Positions 1 to 8,706 of a stretch of DNA of 29,224 nucleotides are shown here, piece by piece. Source of the DNA: Peronospora farinosa. Lineage: Eukaryota > Oomycota > Peronosporomycetes > Peronosporales > Peronosporaceae. Location of the stretch: positions 1 to 29,224 of the forward strand of contig CANTFK010000390.1 of NCBI GenBank assembly GCA_947646735.1. The letters run 5' to 3'. Every line of letters starts with the position of its first letter. Position 1 is the stretch's first letter. The notes under the pieces are model-generated. The model did not search any database. It was not told the origin of the DNA and saw only the letters and a list, made by a program, of their open reading frames with translations. Made by a program: the position numbers and the translations under genes.

Positions 1-48
1 GGGCGCCTTTGCAGGCGACCCATCAGCCTTACCACGTTTCGGTGGCAT
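1..48 (-). CDS. Start of an unidentified ORF running off the left edge
   Basis: The minus strand from position 48 reads ATG followed by 15 open codons (MPPKRGKADGSPAKAP), then leaves the window. The Lys/Arg/Pro/Ala-rich start resembles the basic N-termini of Gag-like proteins, but 16 residues cannot identify a family. The ATG lies 105 bp outside the TGTAAC edge of the LTR block at 153. If that block is a 5' LTR for a second minus-strand element to the left, this would be its gag start. If not, it is a chance ORF. Positions 49-152 contain no other recognisable feature. Confidence 0.3.
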   Translation of the reverse strand, partial: MPPKRGKADGSPAKAP

Positions 49-152
49 GAGAATTGAGTAGACTAAGCGGCGCGTTTATAACGGTTCGCAGTCTCTCTGT
101 CTCCTAGACGATTTCTTACAAAATGCAAACATCGTTCTAAAACGGGGAATGG

Positions 153-510
153 TGTAACAGGGCATCTAGTTACACGTAAACATTAAGTAATATACTTAAA
201 CGTTTGGTCTAAAAGTATCCATGATTACTTTTGACCTGTCACTTGGGTGCGATACACAAATGTGATCCACCCTCGTGAATGTGATATCCATTTATGGATT
301 TACATGGGAAGGGATGACGCTAGTTGAAGATAGGGCATCGCGACGTCTCAGAAGGACGTCATTCGCAAACTTAAATCTAGATTTAAGTTCATGCGACAGG
401 ATACGCTCTTAAAGAGTCGCGTATCCGATCTATATATATAGCCAATCAGTAGTTAAGTTTATATTTATAATTAATTAAATATAGCTCAGTCTTGAATTTG
501 CTAACACTAA
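153..510 (+). repeat. LTR module A (diverged direct copy 1)
   Basis: This segment shares an ordered series of blocks with 1163-1440: GTTACACG near the start, TGTCACTTGGGTG at 237, CCACCCTCGTG, GTGATAT, GGGATGACG, a TATA run (431-440), CCAATCAGTA, and TCAGTCTT. The same order over about 300 bp with many substitutions shows an old duplication or two related LTRs in direct orientation. The A/T-rich TATATATATA run followed by CCAATCAG is a plausible U3 promoter. Confidence 0.6.
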
Positions 511-600
511 AGCACCACGCACGAGAAGCCGAAAAAGCTTCTGCGTGACGTCGGTGACTTCTTGTTTTAGAAGTTCGTTGCACTCTCGCTTAAGCGAGAG
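368..600. repeat. Perfect palindromes within the LTR
   Basis: CTTAAATCTAGATTTAAG at 370-387 extends two further bases each side to a 22-bp perfect palindrome (368-389). GGATACGC and GCGTATCC at 399-426 form an 8-bp stem around CTCTTAAAGAG. CTCTCGCTTAAGCGAGAG at 583-600 is an 18-bp perfect palindrome. GAAGC/GCTTC and CTTCT/AGAAG hairpins lie between them near 525-575. All are seen directly. Confidence 0.85.
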
Positions 601-1162
601 GCAACTGGTGGTACGACTGCTTAAGGAGCCGACCAACCGCATAACCACCCTCGCACGCGAAGGTAAGAAGGTCTAACCGCTTCCTCGCTTGTGCCGAAGG
701 TGTGTGCTAGTAGCACGAGTCAACTTCGTAGAAGTGCCCGCCTACATATCAGGTCAGCTACAGGCTTTAATCATCTGCATCCGTAGTGAAGTGCAATAAC
801 GCCTACGCACACTTTAAGACTCGTTCTGCTTGTTTAGTATTGTACTAGACGCAGAAATGAGCGGGCGCATCAACTAACGAACGATCTCTCTTTGCGCCAA
901 GTATTCTCGCCTTTTCAGTGTTCCTACGCAATCACCTTTTCCATGTACAAGCAGTTTTGTTAGTTTTTACCAAATTTGGTTTCGCTTCTTGAGCTTAAGC
1001 GAATAGCCCCGTGCAAAGGTTTAGTTGTCGTCGTGCTCACTCATTTTCGCCCTCGTTCGAGAGGCCCCATAAATGAGGACTTATTTAAAGTGTGCGTCTT
1101 GAAACGCCATTCTTTCAAGAACGCCTAAGGCTGCGATCACGTTCGCAATGCAATAGAGTTTC

Positions 1163-1440
1163 CGTAATGGGCTAAAATATGCCCATATGTTACACGCACC
1201 CGTTAAGTATTGCATATGTCACTTGGGTGAGGCACATCAATGTGGCCCACCCTCGTGTATGTGATATACATCAAAGTTGTTCACATTGAAGGGGATGACG
1301 TCATGGATGAAAGTCATCAGCGATCTTGTATATATAAGCTCGCCACGTAGGGATACGCAATCAATGCATATATTGACCAATCAGTAATCAATTTTGTTTT
1401 TAGCTATTTCTATAAAATATAAATCAGTCTTAAACTATTA
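1163..1440 (+). repeat. LTR module B (diverged direct copy 2)
   Basis: This is the second copy of the module at 153-510, offset about 980 bp at its start and about 935 bp at its end. TGTCACTTGGGTG lies at 1217, CCACCCTCGTG follows, then the CRE-like palindrome TGACGTCA, a TATATATAAG box near 1329, CCAATCAGTA and TCAGTCTT. The start is degenerate (CGTAATGGGC instead of TGTAACAGGG). It supports either a composite LTR or a nested LTR remnant. Confidence 0.6.
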
Positions 1441-1715
1441 TTATCGGCTTGGGGTAAGCCCCTTCTGGAAGGCTTGAGCTAGCTTAATGATAGCTCAGGC
1501 CTTAGGCGGGTGCTTCCGCGGCATCCGTCAGTTTTTAGACGATTCTCTCCCTCTACACACCTACTCTCACCCTCAGCCGCCAGTCAAGCCGCCACGATGT
1601 ATGCCGCCACGCCCGAAGTCCCAAAGTCCCGGCACCTCCGCTTAGGTATGCTCGCGTAATCCTTTGTTCCCGGAGAAAGCAACAAGAGACCCTCCCTAGG
1701 TATGACCTTGTAGAG

Positions 1716-1996
1716 GAGCTGCACAGCTCTGTAGCCAGAGGAAGACTTTAGGCTGGAAGCCTCTTAGTTCTAGAGAAGTAAATAGAGTTAAGGCTAAAAG
1801 CCACTTAGTTCTAAGGAACTAATTAAACGACTTAAAGTCACCCTGTTCTAAGGAACGAGGAAAGAGACTTTTAGTCAGTCAAGCAATAAGCTCAAGGTTC
1901 AGAGAACCAACGCACAGAGTGCAAGAACAAGCTAGAAGCTTAAAGGCTCAGAGAACCAACGCACGAAGTGCACAAGAGAACAAGTCAGAACGACTT
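1716..1996. repeat. Run of about a dozen short perfect hairpins
   Basis: In 280 bp the following stem-loops follow one another, each with a 2-5 nt loop: GAGCTGCACAGCTC (1716), AGGCTGGAAGCCT (1750), GGCTAAAAGCC (1792), AGTTCTAAGGAACT (1807), GACTTAAAGTC (1829), GTTCTAAGGAAC (1845), GACTTTTAGTC (1866), GGTTCAGAGAACC (1896), GCACAGAGTGC (1912), AAGCTAGAAGCTT (1929), GCACGAAGTGC (1961), AAGTCAGAACGACTT (1982). Parts are imperfect tandem repeats (GAGAACCAACGCAC occurs twice), but stem sequences differ between hairpins. Confidence 0.85.
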
Positions 1997-2199
1997 GCGA
2001 TCTCAAACTCAAAATGAGAACTGATTTTATTTATGCATTAAGATTTTATGAACAGTCCTACTCTAAGTACACTACACTAGATTAATTACTATAATAGTAA
2101 TTATTATATGCAGACTTTGCTATTGGACGACGTATCGTCTAAACATCTGTGTATGATGTACTTAGTACAGCGTTATCGATTTATCGAATCCTAATCGAT

Positions 2200-2229
2200 A
2201 AGATACGGTATTACCGAATACCGTATCTT
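2200..2229. repeat. 13-bp-stem hairpin in the LTR
   Basis: AAGATACGGTATT at 2200-2212 pairs with AATACCGTATCTT at 2217-2229 around the loop ACCG. It is perfectly paired on both strands and is one of the strongest hairpins in the LTR block. The nearby TAATTACTA/TAGTAATTA inverted repeat around 2083-2104 and the terminal GTGTAAC CCC GTTACAC near 2333-2349 belong to the same pattern. Confidence 0.85.
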
Positions 2230-2348
2230 TAACGCTTATACTTAATACCTCTCTAAATAGAAATATCATAATGCATTATATGCAATAAAAGGGGACTTCA
2301 ACCGTAAACTCTCGGAAAGACGCTACAACCGTCGTGTAACCCCGTTAC

Positions 2349-2360
2349 ACCCTCCCCCAC
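2349..2360 (-). other. Polypurine tract next to the 3' LTR
   Basis: The minus strand reads GGTGGGGGAGGG immediately before the LTR start TGTAACGGGG. A purine run abutting the 3' LTR is the usual plus-strand DNA primer site of LTR retrotransposons. It fixes the orientation of this element as minus and agrees with the pol reading direction. Confidence 0.7.
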
Positions 2361-2460
2361 CAGACTGACGTTCCCATAGAATGTCATTCGACATCTTTCC
2401 TCTTAAAGGTAGTGCTTTAGCTAACGTTAAAACCTTACGGTTTGTTCACGGCACATAACA

Positions 2461-3246
2461 TGACGCCTCCTGGTACTGATTCACAGACTCTACGGGACCT
2501 TATCGAAGGCGACCTTGACGAAGCGGTTAATTACAAAGTGACACCGTCTTTGTGGGACCCGATGGGTCGCCTTTAGCCACCCTTACGGGTGAAGATGACA
2601 CTTGTCATGCACCGAATCCGTTCCCTGAACGTGATGCTGCAGATGCGCTAACAGCGTTACGTGACCCGCCTGACGTATCGTCAACGGCGACACTTAAGAA
2701 CCCACTCGACGAGCACCATCGACCAAGAGGAAGGTGACAAGCGCTGGACGAAGAATATGGCGAGACTTCAGGACCACAGACAGTATAGGTTCAAACCACC
2801 TACGGTGGAAGAACGCCTAAAGGAGGCATCTGGGCATTCCCTTTCTGGCTGGGGCCATTGGGCCTGAGGCCATTTCACCCGAGGATGTTGCTACGCGAAC
2901 GGCCCTTCGACAACGATATCTGGAACCTCATATTACTACGCAAAGCCAATAATTGGCACGCCTCAACAGGCAAGTGCGCGGTGCGCCAGTTCCTCCCATA
3001 AAGGGCGTTCCCATCCTTTTGTTCGCGGGGGAAACCGAGGAAGAAAAAGGCACGGCTTTTAGCCGCTGGGCTCATTATGCGCGACGTTTAAGCAGCATGT
3101 GGGCCCTACGGGCAAGTGCCGATGTGGCAGATGTTCGTCTCGAACGGAAAATGCGTTACGATTACGCTAAATTGAAGGCCCGGGGAAAACTAAAATCGCA
3201 ACGAACGCATTATGCGTCTACCCCAATGTTTCGGCTACACCTGTAG
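2461..3246 (+). pseudogene. Decayed plus-strand ORF opposite to pol, between pol and the 3' LTR
   Basis: From ATG 2461 the plus strand reads MTPPGTDSQTLRDLIEGD... to a stop near 2575. Protein-like sequence then continues in shifted frames: an Asp/Glu/Pro-rich stretch (about 2570-2735), a basic stretch with RFKPPTVEERLKEASG (about 2690-2830), AISPEDVATRTALRQRYLEP (about 2865-2930), then SRWAHYARRLSSMWALRASA and DVRLERKMRYDYAKLKARGK (2953-3246). The minus strand of this interval gives no coherent protein. No family is recognised. Antisense ORFs between pol and the 3' LTR are known in some plant Ty3/gypsy groups, and this may be an analogous but broken case. It could also be a fragment of another inserted element. 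Confidence 0.4.
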
Positions 3247-3329
3247 CCGCTAGTTCACGACAGGCCGATACCGCTAACTCGCCTACCCCCACCACTACTG
3301 GTGAGAAGCGTCATCGCCAACAGGCTGAC

Positions 3330-3888
3330 CCTGCGCACGACGCTCAAAAACCCCACGGCGTATGGGCAATCCTACTGAAGGGGAACCTCGAACTCCCATG
3401 AGTTCCACGACTCGGGATATCCCCGCCACTTCACCAGATACTGGTTTTGGCCATGGCGGCGACGTTTCTGCAACAGAAGTTCAGCATGGAACTGAAGGTT
3501 TCCCTGTCCATCAAGCGAAGCCGGAGGAGGCCGGTGTATCGGCACAAGCTCATGCCGAGCTTCTTCAAGAGGTGCGGTCTCTCCGTGAGGATATGCAGTC
3601 GATGAACTCCCGTCTTGAGTCACTGGAAGAGAGCCGAACCCGAATGCAGAGTCAGCTTGACCTGTTGGTGCAGATGATCCGCCCCGCGACAATGCCGATG
3701 AACTCGGCGCGAGCGCCTTAGCATCTATTTGGGACGGATCCCGATATGGTTTCAGTATGCCGACGTAAAACACAGGATGTATACGCAATTTGCGCGGCAA
3801 ATTAAGCGTATACGCTATGCCTTTCTTGGCAATGACCGTAAAGGGTCCGATAAAGGCGGACGCAACTTCGTCCTAAAGACAACAGATT
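3330..3888 (-). pseudogene. pol C-terminus: integrase tail and chromodomain
   Basis: This is the C-terminal part of the gypsy polyprotein. After a frameshift near 3850-3890, the frame gives FIGPFTVIAKKG, then LPRKLRIHPVFYVG and LKPYRD, a Ser/Pro-rich linker, and a chromodomain with NLQFHAE, QYLVKWRGYPESWNSWEF and EVPLQ. Chromodomains of chromovirus integrases are thought to steer insertion to marked chromatin. A TAG at 3372-3374 falls immediately before DCPYAV, where related proteins continue, so the stop is a mutation inside the conserved block. The neighbouring integrase core is upstream on the same strand. Confidence in the domain is high, and the gene is broken. Confidence 0.9.
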
Positions 3889-5190
3889 CTACATTGGTAG
3901 GTAGGTTTTTAGCATTAGTAATACTTGGTCTCCGACCTCATAATCATTAATACAACCTCTGCCTTTAGCATCTGCATATTCTTTTTGTTTGTCTTGACTA
4001 TCAGCCATTGCATCTTGCACATGTCGTAAGACATTTAGTCGCGTTGCGAGAAACGCATTTACCTGTTTCTTAACAGTATTAGGGCTGACATCAGTAAGCC
4101 GATCGGCAACCTCTCCCCCACCAAGCCCTGAACCACTCGGTGGTAGCGTTAACGGAACGCGTGGGTGTGTAAGGCCATTCACATAGAACGGAGTGTAGCC
4201 GGTAGAGACGTGAACGGAGTTATTGAGTGCAAACTCAACTACAGGGAGCATATAGCTCCATCGCTTAGGCGTTTCAGCACAAACGCTGCGGAGGATATCT
4301 TCAACAACGCGATTTACGCATTCGGTTTGACCATCGGTCTGCGGATGATCCGCTGTGGACATGTCCAAACGGGTGCCCAGCACCTGGAAGACGGACTTCC
4401 AAAATTTACTCGTAAAACGAGGATCACGATCGGAAACAATTGCCACTGGCAAGCCATGTTGGCGATACACTCGGTCGATAAACAGCTCCACTGTAACCAC
4501 ACCATCGATCGAGTCTGGTACAGCCGCTAAGTGAGCCATCTTGCTCAAACGGTCAACAAAGACCACAATACCTGTATTGCCATGCGAATCTTTCCGTAGG
4601 CCAAATACAAAATCCATACTAATGGAATCCCAGCACCCAGTGGGAATAGGCAAACTAGTCAGCGACGCTGCCGAATGGGGCGAGGGTTTCACCCGTTGAC
4701 ATGTTTCACACGTACGCACATATGTGCTCACCCATCTATATAATTTGGGCCACCAATAACTTTGGCATATCGCCCCATAGTTCTTTTCACGACCCAAATG
4801 ACCACCGATGGCGGTGTCATGTACCTCATAGAGGATACGATACTTCAGGTCCTCGTCATGAGGAACCACAATACGCGGAGGATCCGCCACATCTGTACGA
4901 TAGTACAACAGCCCCTGATCGATAGAATATCGATGGAGGCTCGCGCGCAATCGTGCCGACAATGTAATGTCCGAGTCTTTAAACTCATCACTGCCAAAAG
5001 CATGTAGCAACGCTATACATTGTTCATCTTTAGCATACGCCGATCGAATGAGATCAATAATTGAAGACGACAACGCCGTAACATGAGCAAGCTCATAGTC
5101 AGGTCTGCGTGACAACGCATCAGCCAAAGCATTTTGCTTGCCCGGCTTATAATTTATCTCGAAATTATTTTCGGAAAGAATGACAGCCAT
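3889..5190 (-). pseudogene. pol integrase core (HHCC zinc finger, DDE catalytic domain)
   Basis: A 433-residue open stretch. Residues 6-40 are the end of the RNase H/connection region (YKPGKQNALADALSRRPDYE). The zinc-binding HHCC module has H124, H131, C161 and C164 (CETCQ). The catalytic triad is D193 (SMDFVFG), D254 (VSDRDPRF) and E290 (DGQTECVNR), spaced D-x60-D-x35-E as in Ty3/gypsy integrases. The enzyme joins the cDNA ends to chromosomal DNA. The apparent methionine start at 5190 is artificial: the frame is entered by a frameshift near 5175-5190 from the RNase H frame. It ends in LKTYLPM after another frameshift in the conserved GDQVLL region. Confidence 0.92.
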
Positions 5191-5800
5191 TTGGCCATTC
5201 TATGCGAGAGGTGCGGCGACTGAGTCGCAGTGCGTAACGACGCATGATCGGTATAGATCACAAAAGGCTTTGGGCCCAGCAGATGAACTCTGAATTTGAC
5301 CAGGGCATACTTCATCGCAAGTAGATCGTTTTCATGAACTGGATAGTTCTTTTCTGCAGCTTTCAGCTGGCGAGATTCAAAAGCGACTACACGCTCAAGG
5401 CCTTCATTATCTGTTTGTAACAGAGCACTGCCAATGGCAAAATCCGACGCGTCACAGACGACGCTAAAGGTCGGTCAGGGTCTGGCAAAGCCAAAATAGG
5501 AGCATGAAGAAGGCTCTCCTTCACCGCTTGAAAAGCATCCTCATGTTCGGCATGCCAACACCATTCCACATCCTTTTTAAGGAGATTGGATAATGGCCGA
5601 GCCATATCAGCGTAATTCTCGCTGTACTTGTGTAAGTAATTGGCAAGGCCAAGCCATTTACGCAAGTCCTTCTGAGACTGTGGAACAGGCCAATCGACTA
5701 TGGCTTTGACCTTGGCGGGATCCGCTCTTAGGCCTCGTTTCCCAATGAAGCACCTTAGAAAGGGAATTTCTTCGGGTCCGAAGATGCACTTAGATGCATT
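5191..5800 (-). pseudogene. pol RT connection and RNase H
   Basis: Upper part (about 5790-5480): RT thumb/connection with PEEIPFLRCF, DLRKWLGLANYLHKYSENYA, MARPLSNLLKKD and HAPILALPDPDRP. A frameshift near 5470 moves to the RNase H core: FSVVCDASDFAIGSALLQ (5468 downward, first catalytic Asp in CDASDF), RVVAFESRQLKAAEKNYPVH (catalytic Glu region), LLAMKYALVKFRVHLLG and YTDHASLRTATQSPHLS. The role is removal of the RNA strand during reverse transcription. A further frameshift near 5175-5190 connects to the integrase frame. The order and residues match gypsy RT-RNase H. Confidence 0.88.
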
Positions 5801-5802
5801 AG

Positions 5803-6480
5803 CTATAGTTTATTAGTGTGCATGCACTCGAGCACAGCTCGTAAATGAACAATATGGTTCTCAATATCTGACCGCCCATTTATAGCTCGACTATAGACAA
5901 AAATGTCATCAAAGTACGTCTGTGCATAACTTCGATGAGGTCGAAACAATTGCGTTACCAAACAATTAAACGTAGCCGGAGCATTAGATAGCCCCTAAGG
6001 CATCACCAAACACTCCCAGAGCATACCGCTCGGAGCACTAACAGCAGTAAGCGGAATATCGCTAGCTCGCATGAGCAATTGGTAATAACCATCGACTAAG
6101 TCGAACGCACTGTACATGGTACAACCGACCATATTGTTCTGAAGAACATCCTTTATAGGTATTGGCGTCTGTGCAGGTATAGTGGCTGCATTGAGCTTAT
6201 TATAAGCATGAACGATACGCCATTTACCATTCGGTTTCTTAACACAGAAAGTGGGTGTCGAGTGCGGAGATTTGCTCTCGCGCACCATGCCCGCCGCGTG
6301 CTTTGCACGAAAGAACTCGTCAATGACGTCACACTGTTCTTTGGGTAAAGGCTACTGCCGTGTTACGCAGTATTTGGTTCCAGGAACCAAGTCAATTTCA
6401 TGACGTACACCCCTATCAGGTGGTAGAACCGACGGTGGATCGTGACACACCACGTCCTGGAATTCCTTAACTAAAGGATA
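5803..6480 (-). pseudogene. pol reverse transcriptase core
   Basis: One frame, continuous with the upstream linker ORF, carries SVLPPDRGVRHEIDLVPGT, MVRESKSPHSTPTFCVKKP, NGKWRIVHAYNKLNAATIPA, SAFDLVDGYYQL (first catalytic Asp) and TYFDDIFVYSR (catalytic YFDD at 5905-5916). In-frame TAG codons lie at 6352-6354 (between TRQ and PLPKEQ) and 5995-5997 (between VMP and GLSNAPATFN). A third at 5803-5805, after NKL, coincides with a frameshift into the connection domain. It therefore cannot yield an active enzyme without suppression. Confidence 0.92.
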
Positions 6481-7686
6481 CTAGGGATATGAAGGGTTCT
6501 TCAAAATGGATGCCCCACTACGTGCACTTAGTGCCGCTTTTGTATCTTCAAGGACTGTCTCATCGACAAGCGAGGATGATTTCAGCTCGAGGTTAGGTCG
6601 AATGACCACCATATCGGATAGAGCACCAGCCTTCAAGGCTTGATGAAATTCATCAACATACATATCGTCTAGCTCTAAGAGAGCATTTAATGATGGGAGG
6701 GCCTCAAGGTCAACCTCACCATCTACATCACCTGTCACTCCGTTGACCAGGGTGTACAACTGGTCACTGACATTACTACGCGATAAAACAGACACTTTAC
6801 GTCTCGCAGCCGCCATCTGGCGACGCTGCCGTCTCATTGACGAGACCGTACCTTTTAAAGTACTTGGGATACCATCATCCCCAAGGTCAACACATTCCTT
6901 GACCTTAACCTGCCCTATACGAAAGCTGATGTAATTGCCAACATCCATTAAGTCATCGTCACATGTGACATCACTAACAAGGTCACCGACCTTCACTTGC
7001 TCTATACGAGAGCCGATGTCATTACCGACATCCAGTGAGTCATTAGTACCCGTGACTTCCCTAACAAGGTCATCGACCTTCACTTGCTCTATACGAGAGC
7101 CGATGTCATTATCGACATTTAGTGAGTCACTAGTACCAGTGACTTCACTAACAAGGTCATCGACCTTCACTTGCTCTATACGAGAACCGATGTCATTATC
7201 GACATCCAGTGAGTCGCTATTGCCAGAGACATCACTAAAAAGGTCATCGACCTTCACTTGTTCTATACGAGAGCCGATGTCATTATCGACATCCAGTGAG
7301 TCGCTATTGCCAGTGACTTCACTAACAAGGTCATCGACCTTCACTTGCTCTATATGAGAGCCGATGTCATTACCGACATCCAGTAAATCGCATTTACAGC
7401 CAATATCACTAACAAGGTCATCGAACTTCACTTGCTCTATACGAGAGCCGATGTCATTACCGACATCCAGTGAATCGCATTTACAGCCAATATCACTAAC
7501 AAAGTCATCGACCTTAACTTGCTCTATACAAGGGCCGATGTCATTACCGACATCCAGTGTCTCAATATTACTATGAGTATCACTCAACGGAGTACGTGCC
7601 GCTCCACTTGGTGTCATTGAGCTCTGCTCGACACTATTATTATTGACATTGGAGTTTATCAACTCAGACACTTCAATGTCCAGCAC
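6481..7686 (-). pseudogene. pol N-terminal linker ORF with 29-residue repeats
   Basis: A 401-codon open stretch in the same frame as the RT, from which it is separated by a TAG at 6481-6483 inside the region joining NPS and YPLVKEF. Residues 1-42 are Ser/Asn-rich. Residues 43-272 are eight tandem 29-residue repeats. Residues 280-300 are a basic patch ([16 protein letters not shown]). The C-terminus ([42 protein letters not shown]) matches the segment I know to precede RT in Phytophthora gypsy polyproteins. No protease active-site DSG/DTG is seen, so the element appears truncated above this point. The methionine start is only the first in the open stretch. Confidence 0.8.
6871..7560 (-). repeat. 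87-bp coding minisatellite (8 copies) in the pol linker
   Basis: Eight units of 29 codons, with the core [20 protein letters not shown] followed by a variable tail of about 8 residues (for example [16 protein letters not shown]). Units 1-7 are full and the eighth (about 6871-6951) is degenerate ([15 protein letters not shown]). The length is an exact multiple of three, so copy-number change keeps the frame. Acidic residues dominate. Units at the N-terminal end share IGCKCD and the middle ones share VTG/VSGNSD, which suggests local amplification. Confidence 0.92.
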
Positions 7687-7950
7687 ACTAACTCATCCAA
7701 GGGATCCATGCAAGAAACCTACCGCTGGGTACCGCCGTCGACTGGCCCCAAACCTGCACCTCCTTAGCCTGTGTGCAAAGGATCGTGCAGCCTGGATGGC
7801 CTTTAGCGCGGCGATTATAGCGCGCGCCGCTTAATGGACCCTGGCGAGAGTAGAGAGAAATGTAGAGAATGAGAGATAATCAGACCCATGCGAAAGTTGA
7901 GCAACTTTGGTGGCAAGACGGCTCGCGTAATGCGTTTACATACATAGTCT
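7687..7950. other. Unassigned spacer between elements
   Basis: No gene, LTR or known repeat is recognised here. The stretch includes a GC-rich near-palindrome around 7805-7830 (GCGCGGCGATTATAGCGCGC) and a purine-rich run around 7845-7890. It marks the truncated upstream end of the gypsy element and the start of the reversed leader fragment. No target-site duplication could be identified. Confidence 0.4.
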
Positions 7951-8706
7951 TTAACTTGTAACAACCACGCAATACGCTCCGAAAGACTGTTGACAGCTTT
8001 CGCGACGTAATCTAGCGTTTGTGTCTAAGTTCTTTGTTAGAGCTGCTTTGGCGAGGACAACTGTTGCACGATCCCTCGCGGCAACCGGCAACCCCACCAC
8101 AGCACGCAAGGAAAGTGTGGCGAAGCGAAAGAATGAATTTTGCAATGTGTGATCGCACATTTCGGTAATTCCGAAATGGGTAAAATGGATGAATCGCGAT
8201 CCAGCAGAAGAAGTTCTCGAGACGTTACAAATGTGGAGTAACTACGAACTAGAACTACACAACTGCGATCTCAGTATTTCTCGATGGCGATCCGCGCGAG
8301 CGCGATCGCTAAGGAATTAGTAAGTGCAAGTATGTGAAATAAGGTCTGGTGTAGACTACATCACTCCGGAGGACTGGAACGAGGTGGACATGACATATCA
8401 TATAGATGTACCATTTCACATGATGCAGTGAACTGTGAAGGTGGCAGTGACAAGCCGTGATCCGGCGGACCGCGATCCGCTAATAAAATAAGTACCGCGA
8501 TCCGATACAAATATCGTATTAGCTCCGATCGAGGTAGCGATCCAGATCGCGGCGATGTTGGAGTGGACCACATGACAAGATCTGATTTTTCCGATAGGGC
8601 GATACGTGGCAATAGATCCTGGAATACAGATAGGCAGAATCGTAGGTTTTGGTATTTAATTGGTTAACATTAAACAGAGTTCAAGTTACTTTAAAAGGGA
8701 CACCCG
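7951..8706 (-). mobile_element. Reversed leader fragment of the coiled-coil element family
   Basis: Read on the minus strand from 8706, this is a diverged copy of the leader found at 13130-13977. It shares GAACTCTGTTTAATGTTAAC, ACCAAAACCTACGATTCTG, CTATTGCCA, AGATCTTGTCATGTGGTCCA, the CGATCTGGATCGCTACCTCG stretch, GATCGCGGTAC repeats and TTCTTTCGCTTCGCCACA. It has fewer GATC repeats than the array copies and many substitutions and indels, so it is an independent older copy. After the shared CTTCGCCACA it diverges and gives a 69-codon stretch (7951-8160, with ALTKNLDTNARLRRE) that may be a worn coiled-coil remnant. It directly abuts the left arm at 8707. Confidence 0.8.
8121..8140 (-). promoter_or_regulatory. 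Possible oomycete-type initiator in the leader
   Basis: The minus strand reads AAATTCATTCTTTCGCTTCG, close to the oomycete Inr (TCATTYY followed by a pyrimidine/T-rich stretch). The equivalent site is kept in the two leader types of the tandem unit (13868-13887 and 15709-15728). This is motif inference only. Confidence 0.3.

Larger units (their letters stand above)
153..2348 (-). repeat. LTR block with TGTAAC...GTTACA ends
   Basis: The block starts TGTAACAGGG on the plus strand at 153 and ends CCCGTTACA at 2348, so both strands begin TGTAAC followed by a G run and then GTTACACG nearby. On the minus strand it directly follows a purine tract and lies downstream of pol, so the 2348 end is the start of the 3' LTR of the minus-strand element. 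At 2.2 kb it is long for one LTR. The left half contains two diverged direct copies of one promoter-like module (see 153-510 and 1163-1440), whose TATA boxes suit the plus orientation. It may therefore be one long LTR or two converging LTRs. No coding sequence is visible inside. Confidence 0.65.
153..7686 (-). mobile_element. Decayed Ty3/gypsy chromodomain LTR retrotransposon, 5' truncated
   Basis: On the minus strand the order is linker with repeats, RT, RNase H, integrase, chromodomain, about 1 kb of non-pol sequence, a purine tract and an LTR beginning TGTAAC. This is the standard 3' half of a chromovirus-type Ty3/gypsy element, which copies its RNA into DNA and integrates it through a DDE integrase. 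Gag, zinc knuckle and protease are absent: protein-like sequence stops just above 7686, and no 5' LTR is seen between there and the next element at about 8706. Several TAG stops and at least four frameshifts make it non-autonomous. Family assignment rests on visible catalytic motifs and remembered Phytophthora polyproteins. Confidence 0.9.

Noticed and set aside
3362..3721. Plus-strand 119-codon ORF with a coiled-coil look (QEVRSLREDMQSMNSRLESL)
   Set aside because: It lies exactly antisense to the linker and chromodomain of pol, whose minus-strand reading has recognisable conserved motifs. Ser/Leu/Glu/Arg-rich antisense frames are common shadows.
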